Assembly (NCBI GenBank): GCA_009859145.1
Contig: VRVR01000015.1
Location: 62,001-126,000 of the forward strand
Direction: 5' to 3'
Source of the DNA: Andalucia godoyi
Lineage: Eukaryota; Discoba; Jakobea; Jakobida; Andaluciidae
Length of the DNA stretch: 64,000 nucleotides
Shown here: piece by piece, positions 45,992 through 55,885 of the stretch
Numbering within the stretch: the first letter of the stretch is position 1
Layout: every line of letters begins with the position of its first letter
Position numbers and translations under genes: made by a program
The notes under the pieces: generated by a model
The model's input: the letters and a program-made list of their open reading frames with translations, nothing else
The model's database searches: none
Told to the model about the DNA's origin: nothing

Positions 45992-48064
45992 ATGACGCCC
46001 AATCGATCGTCTCGCGAAACGAGACGAGCACGTATCAGGAGTTTGCACGACCGGTTTCTTCTTTCGCCATTGGAAAAGTTTAAGCAGTTCGGGAAGCTGC
46101 CTTACAAGATGATACTTCATATCCTGTTGGCTGCCTTCTCAACTACACTGTGCATTTTGTTTGCGGCGTACCGAAATCCCGTGAGCTTCGCGCAGCGAGG
46201 CGCATTTGGAGTGTTGTTCATGCCGTCGGGCTCATTGCCGCAGATTGATACCGGCTATGGATCTCCGACGTATGATTTTGTAACCACGGAAGGCTTTCTC
46301 TCTCATCTGCAGTTTGTCGTGGCCTCGTACTACTCACTGAATGAGGTGTCGCCGGATCTGTACACGCTACTTGACAGTCCTGCAGATGGCCTTCGGCTGC
46401 AATTGGAACTGTACCGCGACGTGAATGTCCGCGATATCGACTACACTCGTGGAAAAATTGATCGAGACCCGGATACCGCGGACTTCATGCTTACGCCTGG
46501 GAATATGGGGCCGTTCAACATGTCGAATGCACAGGGTGTGAAGAGCATGTATCTCGATCGCATGATTGGAGCGAAACTCAAGTTCAGCCTCTCTTCGACA
46601 AACCTGTTGTCGTGGATACCAACATGCATGGAATGGCATGTGACGTTTATCTATGACTTTTCGCAGCGGGGAGGTTCCATCCGCCTCTTTCTGGACGTTG
46701 ACCGTCTCTTTTGTAGCCACGTTCCCTCGGATGTTTCGGATCTTTCCAATATTCCCACCTTTTGGATTGCACTGCTTGCGATCCTCGTGGCGTTTCTTTC
46801 CATCTGCTTTTCGATGCGGCGACTGTGGAAGTTGCGATCCGTCAAAAAACAGTTTCCCTACATCCCTTGGAGACTTATCATTGGACTCATGGATATGTGG
46901 ATCGTCTTTGCAATAGTCTCCTCGTTGATGATCTTCATTTCTTCCTGTTTCCTGATTTCGTCGCTCGCCTACGAGTTTGGAGATGACGAAGCCGTGGCGT
47001 TGTTGATGGGATTCGGGTGCCTTTGCTCCTGGGTCAATCTCGTTCGCTACTTTGAGTTCTCTCCAAAGCTGTACATTCTCATCTTGACGCTCCGTCGCGG
47101 AATGCCGAACGTCCTGCGATTTGTGTTTGGCGTGGCGCCTGTTTTTCTCGGATACTGCATCTTTGGCACCATCGTCTTTGGCGCCTACGTGCATGCCTTT
47201 GAATCCATTGGAAGTTCCGCCGTCACTCTGTTTGCGGTTTTGAACGGTGATCGGATCTGGGACACGTTTGCAGATATTTACAACATCAACCCTGCCCTAG
47301 GTGTCATATCCCGCATCTATCTGTATACCTTCATCTGTCTGTTTATCTACGCGGTGCTGAATATCTTCATCCACATCATGGAAGAGGGGTTTTTCTCTGC
47401 GAAGGAGGATCCGCATCCGCACAATCGCTTTGAGAAAGTCGTCAATCGGATCATGTCGACGAGAGAATCCATGATCGCTCCTCCATTGCCCGGAATGGAA
47501 ATGGGTTTGGAAGCTGAGGACATCCTGCTTCGCGACTTGCAGAAATCAAAAAGGACTGGGAACCACACGTACGGCGGGACCAGGGCAGGCAGGAAAAAGG
47601 TATCGAATGATGCACTCTCACAGCCTCTCATGGAGGCCTCTCCATCCAGCGAGCTTCATGACGGAGCTGAAAGAGGTGTTCTTCGTCGTGGTGGTGGTGC
47701 TGATGATGATGACGACGACGATGTTGATGACAATATCGATGTCAAAGAGTCCGAGCGTGGTCGTCCGCTTCGCAGCAGTGCCGCATCGGTTGTCCATGAC
47801 CCAAGCAAATTGTCTATAGATGCCGCTCTCCAAACGTTGGAGCTCGTGCAAATGCAACTTCGCAAAGTCCACTATGGAAAGGGTATGTCCCAGGAGGACA
47901 AGTTCAACCTTGCGATGCTTCTCAATCTTTCGCAACGATTTTGCGACTGCAGAGGCCACTCAGATCCAGCGTCATCCACATCCAGCTTGTCCGATACTGC
48001 TGCTTCGTCGACTGCAACCTCCAGCATCATGGCAACCAGCGCCACTGGCGGAAGCAGTCCGTAA
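45992..48064 (+). CDS. Mucolipin-type TRP cation channel (TRPML)
   Basis: A 690-residue channel from ATG 45992 (an in-frame ATG 24 bases upstream is the alternative). Features in order: basic N-terminus with FLLSPLEKFKQFGKLPYKM, matching the mucolipin pre-TM1 segment; TM1 near 40-60; a luminal/polycystin-mucolipin domain of about 200 residues; then TM2-TM6 from about 260 to 470, including WVNLVRYFEFSPKLYILILTL and VFLGYCIFGTIVFGAY. The pore is LFAVLNGDRIWDTF, aligning with the LxxLxNGDD pore of animal TRPML. TRPML channels release calcium and other cations from late endosomes and lysosomes and need PI(3,5)P2. The cytosolic tail has an Asp-rich run and no coiled coil. Only 27 bases separate its stop from the rhomboid stop. 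Confidence 0.93.
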   Translation: MTPNRSSRETRRARIRSLHDRFLLSPLEKFKQFGKLPYKMILHILLAAFSTTLCILFAAYRNPVSFAQRGAFGVLFMPSGSLPQIDTGYGSPTYDFVTTEGFLSHLQFVVASYYSLNEVSPDLYTLLDSPADGLRLQLELYRDVNVRDIDYTRGKIDRDPDTADFMLTPGNMGPFNMSNAQGVKSMYLDRMIGAKLKFSLSSTNLLSWIPTCMEWHVTFIYDFSQRGGSIRLFLDVDRLFCSHVPSDVSDLSNIPTFWIALLAILVAFLSICFSMRRLWKLRSVKKQFPYIPWRLIIGLMDMWIVFAIVSSLMIFISSCFLISSLAYEFGDDEAVALLMGFGCLCSWVNLVRYFEFSPKLYILILTLRRGMPNVLRFVFGVAPVFLGYCIFGTIVFGAYVHAFESIGSSAVTLFAVLNGDRIWDTFADIYNINPALGVISRIYLYTFICLFIYAVLNIFIHIMEEGFFSAKEDPHPHNRFEKVVNRIMSTRESMIAPPLPGMEMGLEAEDILLRDLQKSKRTGNHTYGGTRAGRKKVSNDALSQPLMEASPSSELHDGAERGVLRRGGGADDDDDDDVDDNIDVKESERGRPLRSSAASVVHDPSKLSIDAALQTLELVQMQLRKVHYGKGMSQEDKFNLAMLLNLSQRFCDCRGHSDPASSTSSLSDTAASSTATSSIMATSATGGSSP

Positions 48065-48091
48065 GGAAGTGTCTCTCGCTCTGCCATTGAG

Positions 48092-48973
48092 CTAGTAGGA
48101 CGACAGCCGGCCGTTGCGAATCACATATCGTCTGCGCTGCGGTGGTGTCCGCGACCGGTGTCCTCCATCCTCAGAGTAGTGCACAGACCAGTATCCGGCG
48201 ACCCAGACGTAGAAGATCCCGACGATAAACCCCGAAGCATGCGCCACGAATGAGATTGTGGGATCCAGGAGCGTCAGCATGGCGATCTGGACTGCGATCG
48301 CATGCAAGCGACTGTTGTGCGCCACGAGGTCCCAAAGCCCTGTTCGCGACCGCTGTGCCTGCACGGCGTAGGCTCCCGCAAGCGTCATCATCGCAAAAAG
48401 TACTCCAGAAAGCCCGATTCCGCACGAATAAAACTCGTTGTAACTTGATATGGCGAACAGCAACCACGAAAGCACGGTATGCACGAGCGCAATGCAAGGA
48501 ATCGACAGCAGCACGCTCAGGAAAAAGGGCCACGAACCCAGCAAATCTTCCACGAGCACACCTGAATGCAGCAACGATCCCATGTTCGAGAGAAGATGGC
48601 CGATGTTCACATGGTGGAACACAGATCCAAATGCCGGCAACAAGACCGAGGTCCGCCATTCGTCCATCAACCTCGTCCTATGATGGGGGTTCGTCTGCTT
48701 GTACTGCAAGTCTGAAAGAGACGATGATACCGCAGAAGCGACCTTGAATGGACAGAACAAGCTTGACTCAAAGTCGGGAACGATGGGAATTGGAATGGGA
48801 AGAGGTGATATGAAATCATCCGTATAGACTGCAAAGCAAACGCATGCGATACCTAGTGTGACCCAGGGAATGTGGCGGTTCGGTCCGCGATCCGAAAGCA
48901 GCCTTCCCACAATCTGTCCGAACATGAGCAACAAGTACGGTGCTTCTCCTGCATGCTGCCGTCCTCTCCGCAT
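48092..48973 (-). CDS. Rhomboid-family intramembrane serine protease
   Basis: A 293-residue polytopic protein. Active-site features are complete: the TM2 motif HHVNIGHLLSN (His120/121, His126, Asn130), the nucleophile in GIGLSGVLF (Ser189) and the catalytic His245 in SFVAHASGFIVG. Six hydrophobic segments lie between residues 35 and 262. The order and the short N-terminus resemble secretory-pathway rhomboids such as RHBDD1/RHBL4 or mitochondrial-unlike secretase-B types; exact subclass is uncertain. It cleaves membrane substrates within the bilayer. The start ATG at 48973 is the first in frame and sits beside a pentamer repeat field. Confidence 0.9.
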   Translation of the reverse strand: MRRGRQHAGEAPYLLLMFGQIVGRLLSDRGPNRHIPWVTLGIACVCFAVYTDDFISPLPIPIPIVPDFESSLFCPFKVASAVSSSLSDLQYKQTNPHHRTRLMDEWRTSVLLPAFGSVFHHVNIGHLLSNMGSLLHSGVLVEDLLGSWPFFLSVLLSIPCIALVHTVLSWLLFAISSYNEFYSCGIGLSGVLFAMMTLAGAYAVQAQRSRTGLWDLVAHNSRLHAIAVQIAMLTLLDPTISFVAHASGFIVGIFYVWVAGYWSVHYSEDGGHRSRTPPQRRRYVIRNGRLSSY

Positions 48974-49399
48974 CCCTCCACAATGACCGTTACAAAACAG
49001 AACAGAACAGAACAGAACAGAACAGAACAGAACAGAACAGAACAGAACAGAACAGAACAGAACAGAACAGAACAGGAAAAAACGACGAAACGAAACGAAA
49101 CAACGAAACGAAACGAAACGAAACGAAACGAAACGAAACGAAACGACAGAAAAGAAAAGAAAAGAAAAGAAAAAACGCGCGACACATCATCAACTTCAAG
49201 TTTTCTCAATTTGGATAAACCTCCGAAACCATTTCTTTTTATCAGTTCTTTCAAGACTCGCTAGCATCAAAGCCGTGCTCGGTTTAAAAAAACCTCCGAC
49301 AAAAGGGTGATGGGGGGGTTCCTTTTTTAGCCTCGTATGCGCCAAGCACATGCTTTTGGATTTTGCCAAAATTGATGGGGCGAATGTCCAGATCGGGAA
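48974..49399. repeat. Divergent region with (AACAG)n and (AAACG)n arrays
   Basis: Head-to-head upstream region. The pentamer AACAG is repeated about 16 times at 48997-49076, followed by (AAACG)n at about 49083-49146 with one interruption, then (AAAAG)n to about 49170. The rest is unremarkable. Confidence 0.9.
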
Positions 49400-50038
49400 A
49401 TGAAAACCGCGCTCATAATCACCGATGTCCAAAACGACTTTATCAGCGGTGCTCTTCCGGTTCCGCATGGACTCGAGGTAATCGCTCCGATCAATGCGCT
49501 GCGGACACACGGCGAGTTCGACCTCGTTGTGCTAACCCAGGATTGGCACCCGGCAACCCACAAGTCCTTTGCATCCAACAACCCTGTGCCCAACTTCAAT
49601 GCTGATTGCGAGTGTGAATCGCATGCGGCCCCCTTTTCCGTGCGCGCGTCGGATGGCCAAGTGATGTGGCCAGACCACTGTCTGCAAGAGTCAACGGGCG
49701 CGGAGTTCCATCCGTTGTTGCTCGTGAACCGCGACACAGACATCATCGTACGTAAAGGCATGGTGGAATCGGTGGACTCGTACTCGGGGTTCTTTGACAA
49801 TGACCGCAAATGCCCGACTCCGCTTCACGCGATCTTGCAGCAGAACGGCATAGATACGCTCGTGGTATGCGGCCTGGCGACGGACTACTGCGTGCGGTCC
49901 ACCGTTCGAGACGCCATTGATCTCGGCTATCGAACGTTCTTTGTCAAGGATTGCTCGCGAGGCATTTCGGAGAATGACATCAACGTCAACGGCGCTATCA
50001 CCGTCACTTCCCGTGACTACATCCAACCACCGCAATAG
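49400..50038 (+). CDS. Nicotinamidase (PncA-type cysteine hydrolase)
   Basis: A 212-residue isochorismatase-fold enzyme. Catalytic triad: Asp9 in TDVQNDF, Lys119 in RKGM and Cys164 in ATDYCV. Metal ligands are Asp48, His50 and His54 in QDWHPATH; MWPDHC is also conserved. The GSLPV-like loop (GALPVP) and the cis-peptide region GLATDYCV match nicotinamidases rather than isochorismatases. It converts nicotinamide to nicotinate and ammonia, the first step of the Preiss-Handler NAD salvage route, in the cytosol. Length is normal (about 200-215). Stop codons of this gene and the cycloisomerase face each other across 137 bases. Confidence 0.95.
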   Translation: MKTALIITDVQNDFISGALPVPHGLEVIAPINALRTHGEFDLVVLTQDWHPATHKSFASNNPVPNFNADCECESHAAPFSVRASDGQVMWPDHCLQESTGAEFHPLLLVNRDTDIIVRKGMVESVDSYSGFFDNDRKCPTPLHAILQQNGIDTLVVCGLATDYCVRSTVRDAIDLGYRTFFVKDCSRGISENDINVNGAITVTSRDYIQPPQ

Positions 50039-50175
50039 CACACCTCGATACGCAATCGTCGGCCAACATGAACGAATCCCTGGGAGGAGGAGGAGGAAGA
50101 AGAAGAAGAAGAAGAAGCGAGAAAATAGTAAAATGACGATTTCTTTCACTTTTTCCTTGGTTGGTCGAGAACAGG

Positions 50176-51057
50176 CTAGAAGAGCGTGCCAGTGGGGGAG
50201 ATAAACGGGACTTGAGAAGGCACTGCACCGTCGACGATCTTGCCGATCCAGAGTCTCCAGAAGTCGAGCAGCAGCGTGACGATCATCGCGGCACCAAACG
50301 CATCGACGGTGGCTCTTCCGGTTGTCCAGTGCACCTCGTCAGCCTTGTTCTCTGCGATGCGATAGTACATGGGGAATGACACAACAAAGTAGAGGGCATA
50401 ACACATGGAACCGACTATGTACATTGCATCGCGGTCGATGAAGGAGTAGTACGGGAAGCGCTCGATGGTCCATGTTTCCATGTATGCGGTGACGTAGCTC
50501 ATGACGAGAATGAGCGCCCACCAGAAGACGAGCCCGAGCGACCGCGTCTTTCGCAGCAGCATTGTGGACAGTGTGTGGTAGAGGATAAAGTAGGCGTGTG
50601 TGCACGCAATCAGGAAGACCGGGACATCGTTCAGCCGATGTGCGTCCATCGTGTACTTTGCACCGAGCAGCGAGTAGAAATAGTGTGTCCAAAAGTAGTT
50701 TCCAATAAAGGAAAACACAAAAATCCATGCATTGGACTGCACTGAAAAGCGTGCGTGCCACGGCCTTGATGCTTCCACCGGTCCAATCCAGGACGGCGCA
50801 AACAACGAGATCAGAATCGGAGGGAACATCAGAACAGCACCCACTGCCGCATACCACCAACGATCAAACTGTTCGTAGACCTCTGTCACCACAATCGCAG
50901 AGAAGAACAGCACCCAGCACACCGAGTACTTTACATAGAAGATTTCCGTCTCACGCTTCGCCGGCGTCGATGCAAACCAGCCCGACGAAGACGATCCGCC
51001 TCCTGCTGCAACGCGCTTTGTCATCAACGATGTCTTTGTCTTTTTCACACTCGACAT
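50176..51057 (-). CDS. CPI1: Cycloeucalenol cycloisomerase
   Basis: A 293-residue integral membrane protein that follows plant CPI1 through most of its length. Matching blocks: SNAWIFVFSFIGNYFWTHYF, YTMDAHRLNDVPV, SYVTAYMETWTIERFPYY, FIDRDAMYIVGSMCYALYF, VVSFPMYYRIAE and AVDAFGAAMIVTLLLDFWRL. The family opens the 9,19-cyclopropane ring of cycloeucalenol to give obtusifoliol, in the ER, and is diagnostic of sterol synthesis through cycloartenol. About seven hydrophobic segments are visible. The first 35 residues are a basic, Ser/Gly-rich extension. A (CT)n run in its sense strand lies about 70 bases upstream of the start. No intron. Confidence 0.95.
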   Translation of the reverse strand: MSSVKKTKTSLMTKRVAAGGGSSSSGWFASTPAKRETEIFYVKYSVCWVLFFSAIVVTEVYEQFDRWWYAAVGAVLMFPPILISLFAPSWIGPVEASRPWHARFSVQSNAWIFVFSFIGNYFWTHYFYSLLGAKYTMDAHRLNDVPVFLIACTHAYFILYHTLSTMLLRKTRSLGLVFWWALILVMSYVTAYMETWTIERFPYYSFIDRDAMYIVGSMCYALYFVVSFPMYYRIAENKADEVHWTTGRATVDAFGAAMIVTLLLDFWRLWIGKIVDGAVPSQVPFISPTGTLF

Positions 51058-51125
51058 CCTTTACCTCCCTTTCTTCACCAGTTGTAGCGCCACCAGGAAT
51101 CAAACCAGAGAGAGTGTGTGAGAGT

Positions 51126-51165
<40 letters not shown>

Positions 51166-51416
51166 ACACACACACTGCGACCGAAACGGTACGGGAAAAC
51201 GTTCGGATGCTAGAAATCGAAGGTTACGAAAAACCCTTCTACTAAACGCAGAGTCTGGCGAGGCAACTACAGCAGGTCGGCTATTACAACGTCCAGTCTG
51301 TGTGTCTTCAGTCGCAGTTCGAGTGTCGGACTAACTTACCCGAAATAGACAATTGCAACAGGCTCCTATCGTTACCCAAAGCATCCGGTATTGCTCGTGG
51401 TTTTGTGGTTTTGTGG
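51058..51416. repeat. Upstream region with (GA)n and (CA)n
   Basis: (GA)n at about 51126-51164 then (CA)n to about 51174; otherwise non-coding. Confidence 0.8.
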
Positions 51417-51704
51417 NNNNNNNNNNNNNNNNNNNNNNNNNNNNNNNNNNNNNNNNNNNNNNNNNNNNNNNNNNNNNNNNNNNNNNNNNNNNNNNNNNNN
51501 NNNNNNNNNNNNNNNNNNNNNNNNNNNNNNNNNNNNNNNNNNNNNNNNNNNNNNNNNNNNNNNNNNNNNNNNNNNNNNNNNNNNNNNNNNNNNNNNNNNN
51601 NNNNNNNNNNNNNNNNNNNNNNNNNNNNNNNNNNNNNNNNNNNNNNNNNNNNNNNNNNNNNNNNNNNNNNNNNNNNNNNNNNNNNNNNNNNNNNNNNNNN
51701 NNNN
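51417..51704. other. Assembly gap (288 N)
   Basis: A run of 288 N. The right flank begins with (AG)n, so the gap probably spans a microsatellite that could not be assembled. Open frames through it are meaningless. Confidence 0.98.
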
Positions 51705-52241
51705 AGAGAGAGGGAGAGAAAGCGAAAAGAGAATGATTCTGATGTTGTTCTTGTTTTGTCTCAAAGTGTTTTACAGTGTCAATACGAATTTGCATCCAAA
51801 ACTGTTGCTGTCCTTTGTGATTCTCGGTCATTGCTCAATCATGCTCCTCATCAGCACCGCAATCTCCAGCCCGTCCTCGTCGGTAGCCGGCTATCACGGC
51901 GCATAGCTCACCAAGGATTTCTGTCATTGGGGACCAAACATCAGCATCATCCACAACAATAACAAACTGTATATAATATGCATTTCGTCGCGCCTTTCCA
52001 TCAATGTAGTTGAATATCATCACCTTTTACTTGCATGAATTAATACACCAAAGAAAGAAGAAAACCTAATATAGATTATTCATATTTAAATTAAAATAAT
52101 CGTTGTTGTTGTTATTGTTTCCTTGCTTTCTTTCATATTGTGTGCCCCCCTACAAAGGGGAAAACTATACAGGATGGAATACGTACTTGGTGGATACCGG
52201 TAAAATGGCAGAATAAGAGTTCCAGATTGAGCCGGTTGGCT
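51705..52241. other. AT-rich intergenic region after gap
   Basis: Begins with (AG)n. Apart from one short minus-strand frame listed next, nothing is supported; 52020-52110 is strongly AT-rich. Confidence 0.6.
51835..52020 (-). CDS. Short unassigned frame, possible exon
   Basis: A 61-residue ATG-to-TGA frame with mixed, natural-looking composition: KARRNAYYIQFVIVVDDADV, then MTEILGELCAVIAGYRRG and an acidic end. It could be a tiny gene or a terminal exon of a spliced gene. The wording weakly recalls the RNALLFNxxFV stretch of longin-type NPRL proteins, but the match is too short to assign. Very uncertain. Confidence 0.2.
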   Translation of the reverse strand: MIFNYIDGKARRNAYYIQFVIVVDDADVWSPMTEILGELCAVIAGYRRGRAGDCGADEEHD

Positions 52242-53585
52242 TTAGAGCGTTTTGGATTGCGGGACCGGGTCGTCGACCTTTGGAGCAAAGTCAAGGAACG
52301 AGTCTAGATTTGCGCTTCTGGTCGAGGGCAGTGGGGAATCAACTAGTATATCGTTGCTGGTGCCAGACAAGAACGCAATCGACGACCCGCGAGTCTGTGG
52401 GGTCGATTTTGCAGAATGGCTGCGGCTCGAAACCACCCCGGTGCTGCTTGGACCGAGGCTGTGGCTAAAAGACGGGGATCTAGAGTGTCGTTTGGACCCG
52501 GCAGCACTGGTTGCTGGATGGCCGGTCGAATGCATCATCATCCTCTTTTCCGAGTCCCAGACATTCACATGGAAGACGTGGGACGGATCTGAGAACCCCG
52601 GACGGAGATGGAGCTTCGTCGGGGAAGCCGTGATCCCTGGAAGCGAGGCGACGGGAATCGAACCCGTCTGCAGTTGTCCTACAAGCGAGAAGAAGATTGA
52701 AAACACGCACACGACAAAAGAAAATAGCGCAAAGGAAAAGCCAATCGCGAGGCTTTCATAGCCCGCAGACGCAGTCCACGAACTCGTTCCGACTCCGTCA
52801 ATCGTCGCACTTCCTTCGATTGGAACGGACGACTTGAGTGAGTTCGTCGCGGTATTGAGACACGCAATGTCGCGAAACGTGGGATACACAACCTTACAGT
52901 ACACACTGGTAAGAAACCTGTCCCGGAACGTAAAGAAGACAACTCCATTCGTGATGATTCCGCTCGCAAGGAGGACCATAAAGCACAGTGCAAGGGCGGT
53001 AGAGAGGCGAAAGCGACGCAGCGATGCACACGCAATAAGCAAGCATGCAACGACAAACGCAATGAGATAGATCCCAAACGACGCTTCGGTTAGAGCTCTG
53101 AAATACGCCATTTCGTCCCGTAGTTTCCCAGAATTTTCAATGGGATACTTGATTCTGGAGGAGGATGCATAGCGAATAAGCGAGCAAGGATTTGCATCCA
53201 CGCAATTCGTTATCCATTCCGCAGCAAACATCAATCGAATGTGTCCTGTTTCACCAATATAGGTGTCGACTTTCCACCAGTCTTGACCAAGACTTGCGGC
53301 GATGCTCATGAAGGCAACGAACGCTGTGACCGCATTGACTACACACAGAATCCGCAGCCTCGCAAAAATCTCCCATTCCAGCACGCGGTCACTCAGAAAG
53401 TACAGCATAAGATTGCGAACGGCGATGCGAGAGCGCAGCGATATCCGTGAAAGGACACTTGGACTTGGCGATTGCAGCGATTGTTGGAGTGCAAACGGAC
53501 TGATCGGAGTCGAGTATCGCACGTGATCATGATGCGTTGATGGCGGCAGTGAGGAGGACGGCAGCCGAGCGGCCTGGTCCGACAT
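52242..53585 (-). CDS. Four-pass (claudin-like topology) membrane protein A
   Basis: A 447-residue protein from ATG 53585; 64 upstream in-frame residues lie in T-rich DNA and are not used. The N-terminal 75 residues are Ser/Pro-rich and cytosolic. TM1 (about 95-115) is followed by DWWKV and a first external loop with NCVDANPC (Cys-x5-Cys). TM2 and TM3 are near 180-205 and 215-240; a second loop also has paired cysteines; TM4 (near 305-330) is preceded by AGYESLAIGF. A tail of about 120 Ser-rich residues is cytosolic. The pattern recalls claudin/PMP22-like tetraspans, but no specific family is recognised. It is paralogous to the next gene, on the same strand 402 bases away. Confidence 0.75.
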   Translation of the reverse strand: MSDQAARLPSSSLPPSTHHDHVRYSTPISPFALQQSLQSPSPSVLSRISLRSRIAVRNLMLYFLSDRVLEWEIFARLRILCVVNAVTAFVAFMSIAASLGQDWWKVDTYIGETGHIRLMFAAEWITNCVDANPCSLIRYASSSRIKYPIENSGKLRDEMAYFRALTEASFGIYLIAFVVACLLIACASLRRFRLSTALALCFMVLLASGIITNGVVFFTFRDRFLTSVYCKVVYPTFRDIACLNTATNSLKSSVPIEGSATIDGVGTSSWTASAGYESLAIGFSFALFSFVVCVFSIFFSLVGQLQTGSIPVASLPGITASPTKLHLRPGFSDPSHVFHVNVWDSEKRMMMHSTGHPATSAAGSKRHSRSPSFSHSLGPSSTGVVSSRSHSAKSTPQTRGSSIAFLSGTSNDILVDSPLPSTRSANLDSFLDFAPKVDDPVPQSKTL

Positions 53586-53987
53586 CCTGTGTGACACGAG
53601 AGTTTTTTTTTTTCTTTCTCCCACTGGTGCTGTGATGCTCTGCAGACCCGTATGCTTGGTCAGATCAGAATGAAACGCCTGATTGACTGTGATGGCAAGT
53701 GAAAAAATGAAAAAGAAATTCTTGACTTGACTACGGTAAGAAAATCGTATTGTTCGATGTTCAGCGCTGACGCACAAAAGTTGTCAGCCATTGATTATGC
53801 ATAGTCAGCAATGGCTACGGATGATCCCGTATCCAATGTGGGCGTACAGTGCATGAGCGAGCATGTTTTTTTGTGCGCTCTATTGGCTAGCGAAACGCCG
53901 AATACTGGTAGGGAAATGGTGCGTTGTCCTTTATTTTTGCCTCTTTCTTTTTTCTTTTTCGTATTTTTTTTTATTTTTCCCGGTTGT
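53586..53987. other. Intergenic region between tetraspan paralogues
   Basis: 402 bases holding the 3' end of one paralogue and upstream region of the other. T-rich stretch at about 53935-53980. Nothing else seen. Confidence 0.7.
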
Positions 53988-55010
<1,023 letters not shown>

Positions 55011-55235
55011 ATTTCTCCCTTTGGCGAACTCACTTGCCCCTCCGCAGTACCCGCGATCCAGATTTGCAGTTGCTTGTGTCGCTCTGTCGTTCAGTTTGCA
55101 CGGATGCATCATCTCATTTCACCCTTGTTGCTCTTGGTCGATATTCTGCATACATTCTCCACCAGCTAGCATCAAGCGTAATACTTAATTTTTTACGTGC
55201 ATGCTGTGTTAACGGATGCTGGACCGCACTCGTCT

Positions 55236-55885
55236 TTACTGAGTCTTCTTCGTCCGCGAGGGGGAGATGGAGGGGTACGGGAAGGGCGGGCCTGCTGCCA
55301 TACGAATCAAGATGTATAAGGGCACAAGGACATAGGATCCGTATGCAGCGGCGAAAATGCCCATGTTCGGAGATGGGTGCTCGCCGTAGAGTGCCTCGGC
55401 AGTCAGGAGAGTCAGGGTGTTGAGCAAGTGGGCGGACCACAGCAGCGCAGGGACTCGGATCCAATTTCTCCGGCGCGCGAACGCATAGATCGCAAACAGG
55501 TAGAACGGTCCGTACAAGATCGGCGAATACGCAGCCGCACACCGCAACCACATCGGATTTTTGCACAACAGCTGTAGTCAGCACATTTTTTTGTCAGCAA
55601 AGACGCTGCATTGACGAACTGTAGTAGAGAGGAAAGCGACAAAGCAAACATGAAAGGAACGCAAAAAACAAAAAGATCGAAGGCGTCAAAAGATCATACA
55701 GGATCGGCGAGTTGGCACCAGAAGAGAATTCCTTCGGCGGCGATTTTGGGAGGCCACGCAATACCTGAAATGGACGCAGCGGTAATTTCCCCGGGAATAA
55801 CCGCGTTGATCCCATCAACTCCGATCGCAACGATGAAAAACACGAGAAACACCAGCGCAAGCATCGCATCCAATGTTCGACCCAT
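55236..55885 (-). CDS. TMEM97: TMEM97-like EXPERA-domain protein, two exons
   Basis: A 173-residue spliced protein. Exon 1 is 55885-55700, exon 2 is 55571-55236, with a phase 0 intron. Across the junction it reads CQLADP then LLCKNPMWLR, matching the DPLL...PxWF region of TMEM97 (sigma-2 receptor). Other shared points: VDGINAVIPG with the conserved first-helix Asp, FYLFAIYAFARRRNWIRVPA, WSAHLLNTLTLLT and YVLVPLYILIRM. Four membrane spans are predicted. The EXPERA superfamily also includes the sterol isomerase EBP; TMEM97 itself is an ER/lysosome sterol-linked protein. The C-terminus ends with Lys residues, as in TMEM97. Head-to-head with the LRR gene. Confidence 0.88.
55572..55699 (-). other. 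Intron of TMEM97-like gene
   Basis: 128-base phase 0 intron. Sense-strand donor GTATGA, acceptor GACTACAG, with a TGCTGAC branch-point-like sequence just before. Both exon frames meet at a conserved protein position. Confidence 0.85.

Noticed and set aside
51391-51906. Frames crossing the run of N
   Set aside because: Translation through unknown bases has no meaning.
52651-52667. Perfect tRNA T-arm-like hairpin on the minus strand (ACGGG TTCGATT CCCGT)
   Set aside because: No matching acceptor stem, D-arm or A-box is found at the right distance, and the segment is in frame inside the tetraspan A coding sequence. Probably coincidence.
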